DNA of 64,000 nucleotides from positions 1,692,439-1,756,438 of the forward strand of contig CANKYK010000001.1 of NCBI GenBank assembly GCA_947488155.1. The letters are read 5' to 3'. Position 1 is the stretch's first letter. Each line of letters begins with the position of its first letter. Below are positions 16,356 to 24,256 of the stretch, one piece after another. The notes below the pieces were generated by a model. The model saw only the letters and a list, made by a program, of their open reading frames with translations, did no database searches and was not told where the DNA came from. This stretch comes from an uncultured Erythrobacter sp. (GTDB taxonomy: Bacteria; Pseudomonadota; Alphaproteobacteria; Sphingomonadales; Sphingomonadaceae). The translations under genes were made by a program, and so were the position numbers.

Positions 16356-17096
16356 ATGGACCGTCTGATCTATACCGCCCTGACCGGCATGAACGCCGCC
16401 ATGGACCGGCAGCGTGTTATCGCGAACAATCTTGCCAATTCATCGACCCCCGGATTTCGGCAAGAGGCCTTCGCTGTGACCCCCGCCACATTGCGGGATG
16501 GGTCATTGGAGGCGCGCGCTATGGCGCAGGGCGTGGTGCGCGGAGTCGATATGACCCAGGGGCGTGTAGTCACGACGGGCCAGCCGTTGGACATGGCGGT
16601 GCGCGGCGATGCGTTAATCGCATTTCAGGCGCCAGATGGCGGCGAGATCTATTCGCGCCGAGGCGATTTGCGGATTGCGCCGTCTGGCTTGCTTGAAAAC
16701 GGAGAGGGCCTGCCAGTCATAGGCCAAGCGGGACCGATCACTGTGCCCGCAGGGTCAAAGGTCGCGCTTGGCAATGACGGCAGCGTCCTGGTGAGCGATC
16801 CGGCAGACCCCGCTGGCGAGCCGCAAGTGCTCGACCGGATTAAACTCGCTTCGCCCGAAGGCAGCGCGATTGCCAAGGGGATCGACAGTTTCCTGCGCGT
16901 GCCAGATGGCGGCGTTTTGCCTGCTGACCCAACGGCAGAGATCACGCCCGGTGCACTCGAAGCCTCCAATGTCGAAACCGCTTCCACCCTGGTTGAGATG
17001 ATCGAGGCGCAGCGATCCTTTGAACAGCGCGCGAAGGTTATCTCAACCGCCAGCGAACTCGACGAAGCCGGCGCCCGGCTGATGTCGATGCGATAG
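16356..17096 (+). CDS. flgF: Flagellar rod protein FlgF
   Basis: This 246-residue rod protein opens MDRLIYTALTGMNAAMDRQR then VIANNLANSSTPGFRQE, the typical FlgF start. The middle has DMAVRGDALIAFQAPDGGE and IYSRRGDLRIAPSG. The C-terminal helix reads EASNVETASTLVEMIEAQRS. FlgF forms the rod between FlgC and FlgG. Order flgE-flgF-flgG is standard. Confidence 0.94.
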   Translation: MDRLIYTALTGMNAAMDRQRVIANNLANSSTPGFRQEAFAVTPATLRDGSLEARAMAQGVVRGVDMTQGRVVTTGQPLDMAVRGDALIAFQAPDGGEIYSRRGDLRIAPSGLLENGEGLPVIGQAGPITVPAGSKVALGNDGSVLVSDPADPAGEPQVLDRIKLASPEGSAIAKGIDSFLRVPDGGVLPADPTAEITPGALEASNVETASTLVEMIEAQRSFEQRAKVISTASELDEAGARLMSMR

Positions 17097-17143
17097 CGCC
17101 CGCGCGAAGCAGCCCACCACCAGTTAAACCTAAGGATTAGATC

Positions 17144-17932
17144 ATGCCCAATTCTGCCCTTCACGTCGCCCGTACCGGGCTAGAGGCTCAAGATGCGCGG
17201 ATGCGCGTTATCGCCAACAACCTTGCTAATGTCGGCACCACCGGGTTCAAGCGCGACCGGGCCGATTTTGCGACCCTCGCCTATCAGCAGCAGCGGGTGG
17301 CGGGCCAGCAATCCAATGGCGACACCGCCTACGCGATCGGTCTCAATCTCGGGACAGGTGTTCAGGTGATGGGCACAAGCCGGATCGAGACGCAGGGCAC
17401 GCTCAACACCACCGGCAACAGCCTTGATCTGGCGCTCGATGGGCCCGGCTTCTTCGAGGTTGAACTGCCCAGCGGACAATTGGGCTACACCCGGTCTGGG
17501 TCGTTCTCGCTGTCGGCTGACGGTGAGATTGTCACTGGGCAAGGCTATGCGGTGCAGCCGGGCCTTTCAGTCCCGCAGGGCACGCAGTCGATCTCGGTTG
17601 CGCCTGATGGCACCGTCAGTGCGACGGTCGCGGACAATGCAGCGCCCGTACAGGTCGGTCAGCTGACCATCGCAAGCTTTATCAATCCCGCTGGGCTCGC
17701 GCCGCGCGGCGATAACTTCCTTACCGAAACCGCTGCTAGTGGAGCGGCGGAAACCGGACCCGGCGGCCAGGATGGCCGGGGCCAAGTGCGCCAAGGCATG
17801 CTTGAGGCGTCAAACGTGAATGTCGTCGAGGAGCTGGTCGAGATGATCGAGGCCCAGCGAGCCTATGAGATCAATTCCAAAATGGTAAGCGCCGTCGATG
17901 AGATGCTGCGCAACGCCAACCAGACCTTGTGA
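17144..17932 (+). CDS. flgG: Flagellar distal rod protein FlgG
   Basis: At 262 residues it has the classic FlgG length. The N-terminus has HVARTGLEAQDARMRVIANN with LANVGTTGFKRDRADF. The middle has NSLDLALDGPGFFEVELPSG and YTRSGSFSLSADGEIV. The C-terminal helix has LEASNVNVVEELVEMIEAQR followed by AYEINSKMVSAVDEML. It forms the distal rod through the L and P rings. A 47-base gap separates it from flgF; flgH follows closely. Confidence 0.97.
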   Translation: MPNSALHVARTGLEAQDARMRVIANNLANVGTTGFKRDRADFATLAYQQQRVAGQQSNGDTAYAIGLNLGTGVQVMGTSRIETQGTLNTTGNSLDLALDGPGFFEVELPSGQLGYTRSGSFSLSADGEIVTGQGYAVQPGLSVPQGTQSISVAPDGTVSATVADNAAPVQVGQLTIASFINPAGLAPRGDNFLTETAASGAAETGPGGQDGRGQVRQGMLEASNVNVVEELVEMIEAQRAYEINSKMVSAVDEMLRNANQTL

Positions 17933-17946
17933 TGGAGCGCGCCGCT

Positions 17947-18645
17947 ATGACCTTTCGTCTATTGTGCGTCGCTGGATCTGCGCTGCTGCTGGCTGGCTGC
18001 ATGGGCGGCGGACAGCGCGCGCCCGGCTTCACCGCCCCGCCGCCACCAATGGGCGCGCAGGCGGCCTATGCTGCGCCTTGGGTCATTCCTTCAAGCGATG
18101 AGCAGGCCAGCAATGGCGCGATCTTTCAAGCCTCGCAGGGCTATGCCGGGCTGTATGTCGGCACTCGCGCCCGCAGCCTGGGCGATATGGTCACCATCGT
18201 GCTGACCGAGAGCACGCGCACAACAAAGAGCGCGTCCTCCAACACCCAGCGTGATGGTGGGTTCTCGCTAACCCCGCCGATTGCCGGACCGCTTAACTTT
18301 CTCAATCCCGATGCCCTTAAAGCTGCTGGCCAAGGGTCGTTTTCAGGTCAAGGAGATGCCTCGCAGCAAAGCCAGTTGAACGGTGCCGTCGCAGTCACAA
18401 TCGCTGCGATTTATCCCAATGGAACCGCCGAAGTGGTTGGAGAAAAGCAGATGTCGCTAAGCCAAGGAGATGAATGGATTCAGTTCGCTGGCCGCATTCG
18501 TCTGATCGACATCAATGCGCAAAATCAGCTGTCTTCTTCGCAGGTCGCCAATGCCCGGATCATTTATTCGGGCAAGGGTTCGATCCAGCGCGCCAGCAAA
18601 CCCGGCTGGCTGTCGCGTTTCTTCAGCATGATCACACCGTTTTGA
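17947..18645 (+). CDS. flgH: Flagellar L-ring lipoprotein FlgH
   Basis: This 232-residue outer-membrane lipoprotein has a signal peptide ending in the lipobox LLAGC (residues 14-18). The body has GLYVGTRARSLGDMVTIVLT, a strongly conserved FlgH segment. Near the end is VVGEKQMSLSQGDEWIQFAG followed by IRLIDINAQNQLSSSQVANA. It forms the outer-membrane bushing of the rod. The ATG at 17947 has GGAG nine bases upstream. An ATG at 17932 that overlaps the flgG stop would add five residues before the signal peptide. Confidence 0.95.
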   Translation: MTFRLLCVAGSALLLAGCMGGGQRAPGFTAPPPPMGAQAAYAAPWVIPSSDEQASNGAIFQASQGYAGLYVGTRARSLGDMVTIVLTESTRTTKSASSNTQRDGGFSLTPPIAGPLNFLNPDALKAAGQGSFSGQGDASQQSQLNGAVAVTIAAIYPNGTAEVVGEKQMSLSQGDEWIQFAGRIRLIDINAQNQLSSSQVANARIIYSGKGSIQRASKPGWLSRFFSMITPF

Positions 18646-18662
18646 TGGAAAGGTACAGGACA

Positions 18663-19772
18663 ATGCTTGCACACTTTCCTCGATTGATCGCGCTGTGTTT
18701 GGCGATGCTTGTGGCCTTAGCGCCAGCGAGCGTCTCGGCTGAGCGGATACGCGATATTGGCGCATTCGAAGGCCTGCGGACGAACCAGATCACTGGCTAT
18801 GGCATTGTTGTTGGCCTGCCCGGAACGGGTGATGGCAATCTTGAATATCTGACTGAGGCGATGCGCGGTGTATCTGGCCGATTGGGCTTGCAATTGCCAT
18901 CGGGTGTGAACCCCAGTCTGGAGAATGCGGCTGCTGTAATTATCACGGCGGAGCTACCTGTCTTTGCGAAGCCTGGCCAGAGGATCGACATCACAGTGTC
19001 GACCATGGGCAATGCCGAGAGTCTGAGGGGCGGGGCCTTGATCATGACACCTTTGTACGGCGCGGATGGCCAGATTTACGCGATGGCTCAGGGCAATATT
19101 GCTGTGGGCGGTCTTGGCGTCTCTGGTGCCGATGGATCGCAGTTGATCGTCAATGTCCCGACCGTTGGCCGAATCCCGGATGGGGCGACGATTGAGCGCT
19201 CCGTCTCCACTGGTTTTGCCAATGGTCAGACCATGCGCTTCAACCTCCACAGCGCCGATTTCCTGACCGCATCGCGGGTACGCGATGCGATCAATGATGT
19301 CTTTCCTGGAATCGCCCAGATCACTGATGGAGTGAGTATTGAACTGACCTTGCCAGCTGGCAATGATGCGCGCTCGGCGATGCTGGCGAATATCGAAATG
19401 CTGGAAGTGACCCCGGCGGCGCAGCGCGCGCGGGTAATCATCAACAGCCGAACCGGGACAGTGGTGATCAACGAGGCGGTGCGTCTTGCGCCAGCCGCGA
19501 TTAGCCACGGCAAGCTTATCATTCGCATCAATGAAGACCCGCGCGTGGTCCAGCCAGAGCCATTCACCGATGGTCAGACGGCAGTTGAGCCCTCAACCGA
19601 TATCGAGGTGGAGCAGCAATCAAGCACGATAGGCACCGTGCCTGCCACCGCATCGCTCAATGAGCTGGTGGATGCGCTCAATCTGCTGGGCGTCGGCGCT
19701 GCCGATCTGGTGGTGATCCTGGAATCGCTCAAGCAGGCTGGCGCGCTTAAGGCGGAAATGGTGGTGCTATGA
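18663..19772 (+). CDS. flgI: Flagellar P-ring protein FlgI
   Basis: This 369-residue periplasmic protein has a Sec signal peptide ending SVSA-ERIRD. FlgI hallmarks follow: RDIGAFEGLRTNQITGYGIV with VGLPGTGD, GRIPDGATIERSV near the middle, and ARVIINSRTGTVVINEAVRL. The C-terminal ATASLNELVDALNLLGVGAA precedes DLVVILESLKQAGAL. It forms the ring in the peptidoglycan layer with help from FlgA. The ATG at 18663 gives a clean signal peptide and has AAAGG nine bases upstream. An ATG at 18645 overlapping the flgH stop is an alternative. Confidence 0.97.
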   Translation: MLAHFPRLIALCLAMLVALAPASVSAERIRDIGAFEGLRTNQITGYGIVVGLPGTGDGNLEYLTEAMRGVSGRLGLQLPSGVNPSLENAAAVIITAELPVFAKPGQRIDITVSTMGNAESLRGGALIMTPLYGADGQIYAMAQGNIAVGGLGVSGADGSQLIVNVPTVGRIPDGATIERSVSTGFANGQTMRFNLHSADFLTASRVRDAINDVFPGIAQITDGVSIELTLPAGNDARSAMLANIEMLEVTPAAQRARVIINSRTGTVVINEAVRLAPAAISHGKLIIRINEDPRVVQPEPFTDGQTAVEPSTDIEVEQQSSTIGTVPATASLNELVDALNLLGVGAADLVVILESLKQAGALKAEMVVL

Positions 19773-20098
19773 TCACTCTGCCTGACACCTCGCCATTGCC
19801 TGGCCTACCTCTCGCTAAACCGGCAGCTAGCGCGCCCGAACCGCTCAGCGCAGAGCGCGCAGCCTTGCGCAAGGCTGCAGAAGGCTTCGAGGCGATCATG
19901 CTGAGACGCATGCTTGAAAGCGCGCGTGCTGGCAGCTTTGCCGAGGAAACGCCGCTAACGGGCGGCGGGCTTAAACAGTTTGAGACCATGCGCGATGAGC
20001 ATTTCGCCGAAACCGCTTCGCAATCCGGCGCCCTAGGGATTGCACGCAGTATTGAAGAACAGCTTTCGCAGCACCTTACCGGTAACAGGGGCGTGTAA
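19769..20098 (+). CDS. flgJ: Rod-cap protein FlgJ, N-terminal domain only
   Basis: This 109-residue protein matches only the FlgJ rod-binding domain. It has LRKAAEGFEAIMLRRMLESA and LKQFETMRDEHFAETASQSG, then GIARSIEEQL at the end. The C-terminal glucosaminidase domain of enteric FlgJ is absent, as in many alphaproteobacteria. The separate transglycosylase at 9336-10298 probably supplies the wall-cutting activity. It overlaps flgI by four bases and shares one base with flgK. Confidence 0.88.
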   Translation: MITLPDTSPLPGLPLAKPAASAPEPLSAERAALRKAAEGFEAIMLRRMLESARAGSFAEETPLTGGGLKQFETMRDEHFAETASQSGALGIARSIEEQLSQHLTGNRGV

Positions 20099-21435
20099 TG
20101 TCGAGCGTTCTCATCAACATTGGCCGCAGCGGGGCCTCAGCGGCACGTTCAGCGCTTGAGCTGACAGCGCAGAATATCGCCAATGCTAGTAACCCGACAT
20201 ACGCGCGTCGTACCTTGAACCAGACTGAGGTCGTTAGCACGGCCACCGTTGGCTTGTTCACCAGCACTGCGCTTAGCGGAGTGCGCCTTGATGGCATTAG
20301 CCGTTCAGACAATTTCCTGCTGCAAGCTCAGGCGCGCTCCAGCGCGAGCGATCTGGCCCGCTCAAACGCAGAAATTGCCGGCTTGCGCGGCGCAGAGACG
20401 ACTATCGAGCAGGCGCAAATATTCGAAGTAATGACCGATTTCGAGGCGTCTCTGGCGCGCCTGCAAGGCGATCCGCTTGATCCCTCTTTGCGCGCTGCCG
20501 CGCTAGAAAGTGCGCGCGCCGTTGCCGAAACATTCCAGTTTGCAGACCGATCTTTGGGTCAATTCCGTAGCGCGGTTCAAGCCGGTGCAGGAGCTGGCCT
20601 TGACACGCTGAACCAGCAGGCTGGCGAGCTTGGCCGCATTAACGCCGCGATTATTCGCGCGCTTCCTGGAACCGCGGGGCAGGCGGCACTGTTCGATCAA
20701 CGTGACGCGGCCCTCTCGCAGATTTCTGAGCAGTTCGGCGTCTCTGTTGAACTCCAGACTAATGGAACCGCCAGCGTTCGTCTGGGCGATGCTTCGGGGC
20801 CATCACTGGTTCAAGGCACTCTGGTTGAAACGCTGAGCATGACTACTGCCGCGGATGGGACGCTCAGCTTTGACATTGGCGGTGCGGCAGTTAGTCCTGC
20901 CACCGGCGCGCTCGCGGGGCATTCGGCGGCGTTGCAAGCGCATAGCGATTTGCAAACCGATCTCGATGATCTGGCGCTCTACACGATGGCCATTATCAAT
21001 GGTGCGCAGGCCAATGGCACGGCGCCCGATGGATCACCCGGTCAGCCAATCTTCACCGGCAGCGGTGCGGGTGACATCGCGATTTCCCTGGCCTCCGGCG
21101 CAGGTATTGCGACCGCGCCTGCGGGCTCGCCAGCGCAAAGCCGCGATGTTTCAAACCTTGAGGCTCTGCGCAGTGCGCTTGCCAATGACGGCCCGGCGGC
21201 GCGCATTGATGACATTCTGTTGGTCCTCTCCAGCCGGATTTCCGGCCAAGAGACGACGCAAACCGCGCTGTCGACCATTGCGGACAGCGCAGCGACCGCC
21301 CTCGCGGCAGAAACCGGTGTTGATCTGGATGCAGAGGCAGCCAATCTGGTGCGCTTCCAACAAGCCTTTCAGGCGTCAAGCCGGGTGATGCAAGTCGCCA
21401 ACGAGATCTTCGATAGCATTTTGGCGATCCGTTAG
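20098..21435 (+). CDS. flgK: Flagellar hook-filament junction protein FlgK
   Basis: This 445-residue hook-associated protein 1 opens with ARSALELTAQNIANASNPTY and ARRTLNQTEV, the conserved FlgK N-terminus. The C-terminus has LDAEAANLVRFQQAFQASSR followed by VMQVANEIFDSILAIR, the classic coiled end. It joins the hook to the filament with FlgL. Its ATG overlaps the flgJ TAA by one base, and flgL starts one base after it. Confidence 0.95.
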   Translation: MSSVLINIGRSGASAARSALELTAQNIANASNPTYARRTLNQTEVVSTATVGLFTSTALSGVRLDGISRSDNFLLQAQARSSASDLARSNAEIAGLRGAETTIEQAQIFEVMTDFEASLARLQGDPLDPSLRAAALESARAVAETFQFADRSLGQFRSAVQAGAGAGLDTLNQQAGELGRINAAIIRALPGTAGQAALFDQRDAALSQISEQFGVSVELQTNGTASVRLGDASGPSLVQGTLVETLSMTTAADGTLSFDIGGAAVSPATGALAGHSAALQAHSDLQTDLDDLALYTMAIINGAQANGTAPDGSPGQPIFTGSGAGDIAISLASGAGIATAPAGSPAQSRDVSNLEALRSALANDGPAARIDDILLVLSSRISGQETTQTALSTIADSAATALAAETGVDLDAEAANLVRFQQAFQASSRVMQVANEIFDSILAIR

Positions 21436-21436
21436 A

Positions 21437-22354
21437 ATGAGTACGCCGATCAACACTCTCAGTGGCTTCTACCAGCGTTCCCTCTCGCAATTGGGCGGGT
21501 TGCGCGCGCAATTGGAGGAGCTGCAAGGTCAGGTTGCGACCGGGCGCCGGTTTGAGCGTTCGTCGCAGGATCCAGTGGCGGCCTCTCGTTTGCGCTCGCT
21601 GGAACGTGCCGACCGTTTGCAAGCTATCAACACCGAAAACGCTGACCGAGTTGAGCTTGATCTCGGCGCTGCGTCGGATGAAATATCCGGCATCACCAAC
21701 CTTCTCTCGCGTGCGCGTGAACTCGCCATCGCAGCGGGCAATGACACTTTGGATGAGGGCGATTATCAGGCGATCGCCACCGAGCTTGAGCAGCTTGGCG
21801 AGGAATTGCTCACCAGAGCCAACGGTGTGTCCTTGGCTGGCGAATCCCTGTTTTCCGGTGAAGTCGGCGGCGCGGCCTATATCCGTGATGCCAGCGGCGC
21901 AGTGGTTTACAATGGCAGCACGCAAACCAGCTCGCTGACGATTGCTGACGGGGTCACGCTGGAGCGGGGCATTACTGGACCAGAGTTTCTAGATTTTGAT
22001 GATGGCAGCGGGCCGAGCGACGCTTTCGCGCTGATCTTTGGCTTGGCGGCGGCTTTGCAGGGCGGCGTGGCTGATCCCGGAGCCGCAGCCCGCGATGCAA
22101 TCAGCGGTTTTGATGCATCATTGGACAGTGCCAATCGCGGTCAAACCATTTTGGGCGCTCGGATCGCATGGGTCGAGACATTGCAGCAAAGTCAGCTAGA
22201 TCGTTCGCTTGCCCGCGCTGAGGAGCAGGCCGATGTTGGCGGTGTAGAGCTGACTGAAGCGATTGCCCAACTGCAACAAACTTTGACGGTGCTCGAAGCC
22301 ACTCAAGCCAGCTTTGGACGGCTAAGTTCACTCAGCCTGTTCGACGCAATCTGA
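21437..22354 (+). CDS. flgL: Flagellar hook-associated protein FlgL
   Basis: This 305-residue flagellin-fold protein opens MSTPINTLSGFYQRSLSQLG and has GRRFERSSQDPVAASRLRSL. The motif S-x-D-P-x-A-A is typical for FlgL and flagellins. The C-terminal helix is ELTEAIAQLQQTLTVLEATQ and ends SLSLFDAI. It is the distal of the two junction proteins. FlgN (10400-10744) is its probable export chaperone. A 26-base gap precedes motA. Confidence 0.93.
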   Translation: MSTPINTLSGFYQRSLSQLGGLRAQLEELQGQVATGRRFERSSQDPVAASRLRSLERADRLQAINTENADRVELDLGAASDEISGITNLLSRARELAIAAGNDTLDEGDYQAIATELEQLGEELLTRANGVSLAGESLFSGEVGGAAYIRDASGAVVYNGSTQTSSLTIADGVTLERGITGPEFLDFDDGSGPSDAFALIFGLAAALQGGVADPGAAARDAISGFDASLDSANRGQTILGARIAWVETLQQSQLDRSLARAEEQADVGGVELTEAIAQLQQTLTVLEATQASFGRLSSLSLFDAI

Positions 22355-22380
22355 CCGACCCGATTTTAGGAGAATAGACC

Positions 22381-23244
22381 GTGTTTGCTGCAATCGGGAT
22401 CGTTGTGCTGATCGTCATGGTGTTTGGCGGTTACACTTTGGCGGGCGGCGCCATGGGTCCGATTCTGGTGGCCTTACCGCTTGAAATGATGATGATCGGC
22501 GGGGCTGCGATTGGGGCAACGTTGATTGGCAACACCATGCACGAGCTAAAACTGCTTGGCGGTGGAATTGGGAAGGTTTTCAAAGGCCCAAAATATTCCG
22601 ATCAGGATCATATTGATGCGATTGCGCTCACCAGCAAGCTGATGAAAATGCTGCGGGCAGAGGGCGCAGTTGCGCTGGAAAGCCATGTTACCGACCCTGA
22701 AAACTCCGCAATCTTTGCTGAGTACCCCAACCTGCTCAAAGACACGGCTGTTCGTGATCTCATCTGTGATCCGCTCACCTTGATGGTGGTATCAAGCGGT
22801 ACGCTCGATACCCATGCGGTCGAGGATGTGATCGACAATGCGATCAAGACTCAATTGCATGAGCTGGAGGAGCCGCAGCACGCTATTCAATCCCTGGCTG
22901 ATGCCTTCCCGGCGTTGGGTATTGTTGCCGCCGTCTTGGGTGTGATCAAAACTATGGCTTCCATCAATGAACCGCCTGAAATTCTGGGTAAGATGATCGG
23001 CGGGGCCTTGGTCGGAACCTTCCTGGGAGTATTGCTCGCCTATGGCTTTGCAGGGCCAATGGCATCGCGTCTGAAACAGGTGAACACCCACGATCAGACT
23101 ATTTTCTATTCGATCAAGCAGGTGATCGTTGCCTCGCTGCATGGCTATCCTCAACCCATGGTTTTGGAAGCAGCGCGGTCTGGCCTACCGCCGGCGCACC
23201 GGCCAAAGCTGACTGATCTGCTCGATATGATGCGCGGTCGTTAA
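22381..23244 (+). CDS. motA: Flagellar stator protein MotA
   Basis: This 287-residue protein has four membrane helices, with the first at residues 1-25 and the last pair near 175-215. The cytoplasmic loop has SKLMKMLRAEGAVALESHV, which includes the Arg and Glu that contact FliG. The channel helices have QSLADAFPALGIVAAVLGVI and KMIGGALVGTFLGVLLAYGF. It forms the MotA5B2 proton-driven stator with MotB. The start is GTG at 22381, with AGGAG 8 bases upstream. motB follows one base after the stop. Confidence 0.96.
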   Translation: MFAAIGIVVLIVMVFGGYTLAGGAMGPILVALPLEMMMIGGAAIGATLIGNTMHELKLLGGGIGKVFKGPKYSDQDHIDAIALTSKLMKMLRAEGAVALESHVTDPENSAIFAEYPNLLKDTAVRDLICDPLTLMVVSSGTLDTHAVEDVIDNAIKTQLHELEEPQHAIQSLADAFPALGIVAAVLGVIKTMASINEPPEILGKMIGGALVGTFLGVLLAYGFAGPMASRLKQVNTHDQTIFYSIKQVIVASLHGYPQPMVLEAARSGLPPAHRPKLTDLLDMMRGR

Positions 23245-23245
23245 G

Positions 23246-24181
23246 ATGGCGGATAGTGATGCAAAGGCTTCAGCTGCCGGGGCGACTCTAGCACCGATCA
23301 TCGTCAAAAAGATCACGATCGAAGAGGGCGGCCATCATGGCGGCGCCTGGAAAGTGGCCTATGCCGATTTCGTAACCGCGATGATGGCTTTCTTTCTCCT
23401 GCTGTGGTTGCTCGGCGCAACCGAAGAGAATCAGCGTAAGGGCATTGCCGACTATTTCGCTCCAACCTTGGTTAAGATGCGGCAGCAAAGCGCGGGTTCC
23501 GATGGAATGTTGGGCGGCAGTTCGATCACCGATGTTGATAATTACCCTAACGCACAGGGGCAAACTGGCACTCAAGCGATCACCGTTCCGCGTGATGCAA
23601 CCGGCGGTCCTGTTGAAGGGTCTGGTAAGCGGGATGTCGAAGCCGAGAAAATGCGAAAGCTGCGCGAGGATATTGAGGAACGCCTGAGAGCGAAGGAGAA
23701 AATCCGGCATCTGGCCAAGCAAGTGAAGGTGCTGCGGTCTCCTGAAGGCATCCGGATCGATTTGGTCGATGATGCTGATTTTTCCATGTTTGCATTGAGT
23801 ACGACCGTGCTCACTTCGGAAGCCCGCGAATTGCTGGATATCATTTCAGGTGCTTTGGCAGAAAACACATCGCCCTTGATTGTGCGCGGTCACACCGATT
23901 CCTTACCCTGGCGTGATGGCGTGACGGCCAACAATTGGTCGCTGTCGACCGGGCGTGCCGAGGCCACTCGGCAGGCGTTAATGCGGCAAGGCTTGTCGGA
24001 GAATAACTTTGCCAGGATCGAAGGGGTTGCTGATCGAGAGCCGCTCAATGCGAACGATCCGGGTGATCCACGCAATCGCCGGATTTCTGTTCTGCTGCTG
24101 AACGATCAGGCGGCTGCCTCGCGCTGGATTGCGCGTGCCCCCCTAAGTGCAAACCCCCAGGCTGATGCCCAGGCTCCATAA
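23246..24181 (+). CDS. motB: Flagellar stator protein MotB
   Basis: This 311-residue protein has one N-terminal membrane helix with the proton-carrying aspartate in WKVAYADFVTAMMAFFLLLW. The periplasmic OmpA-like domain binds peptidoglycan: LIVRGHTDSLPW, NNWSLSTGRAEATRQALM and DPRNRRISVLLL. The plug and linker lie between. It anchors the stator to the cell wall. It is the last core flagellar gene of this operon; a 75-base gap separates it from the HAD-type gene. Confidence 0.96.
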   Translation: MADSDAKASAAGATLAPIIVKKITIEEGGHHGGAWKVAYADFVTAMMAFFLLLWLLGATEENQRKGIADYFAPTLVKMRQQSAGSDGMLGGSSITDVDNYPNAQGQTGTQAITVPRDATGGPVEGSGKRDVEAEKMRKLREDIEERLRAKEKIRHLAKQVKVLRSPEGIRIDLVDDADFSMFALSTTVLTSEARELLDIISGALAENTSPLIVRGHTDSLPWRDGVTANNWSLSTGRAEATRQALMRQGLSENNFARIEGVADREPLNANDPGDPRNRRISVLLLNDQAAASRWIARAPLSANPQADAQAP

Positions 24182-24209
24182 ACCATAAGGTCTTAGCTGT
24201 TCGCCCCAA

Positions 24210-24226
24210 CTGGTTAAGCCGCTGCA
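24210..24226 (+). promoter_or_regulatory. Possible sigma54 promoter before the HAD-type gene
   Basis: CTGGTTAAGCCGCTGCA keeps GG at -24 and GC at -12 with exact spacing and a CTGCA -12 element identical to the one before flgB. The -24 half is weaker (TGGTTA instead of TGGCAC). It lies 31 bases before the ATG at 24257, in the first real gap since flgB. Confidence 0.4.
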
Positions 24227-24256
24227 TATGGTGCGGCATCTGGGGAGGAACGAAAT

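Noticed and set aside
18474..18662. N-terminal extension of FlgI
   Set aside because: The extra residues lie within flgH in another frame, and the ATG at 18663 gives a clean signal peptide and ribosome binding site.
21053..21925. Minus-strand frame of 290 codons across flgK and flgL
   Set aside because: It spans two certain flagellar genes on the other strand and shows no recognisable motif.
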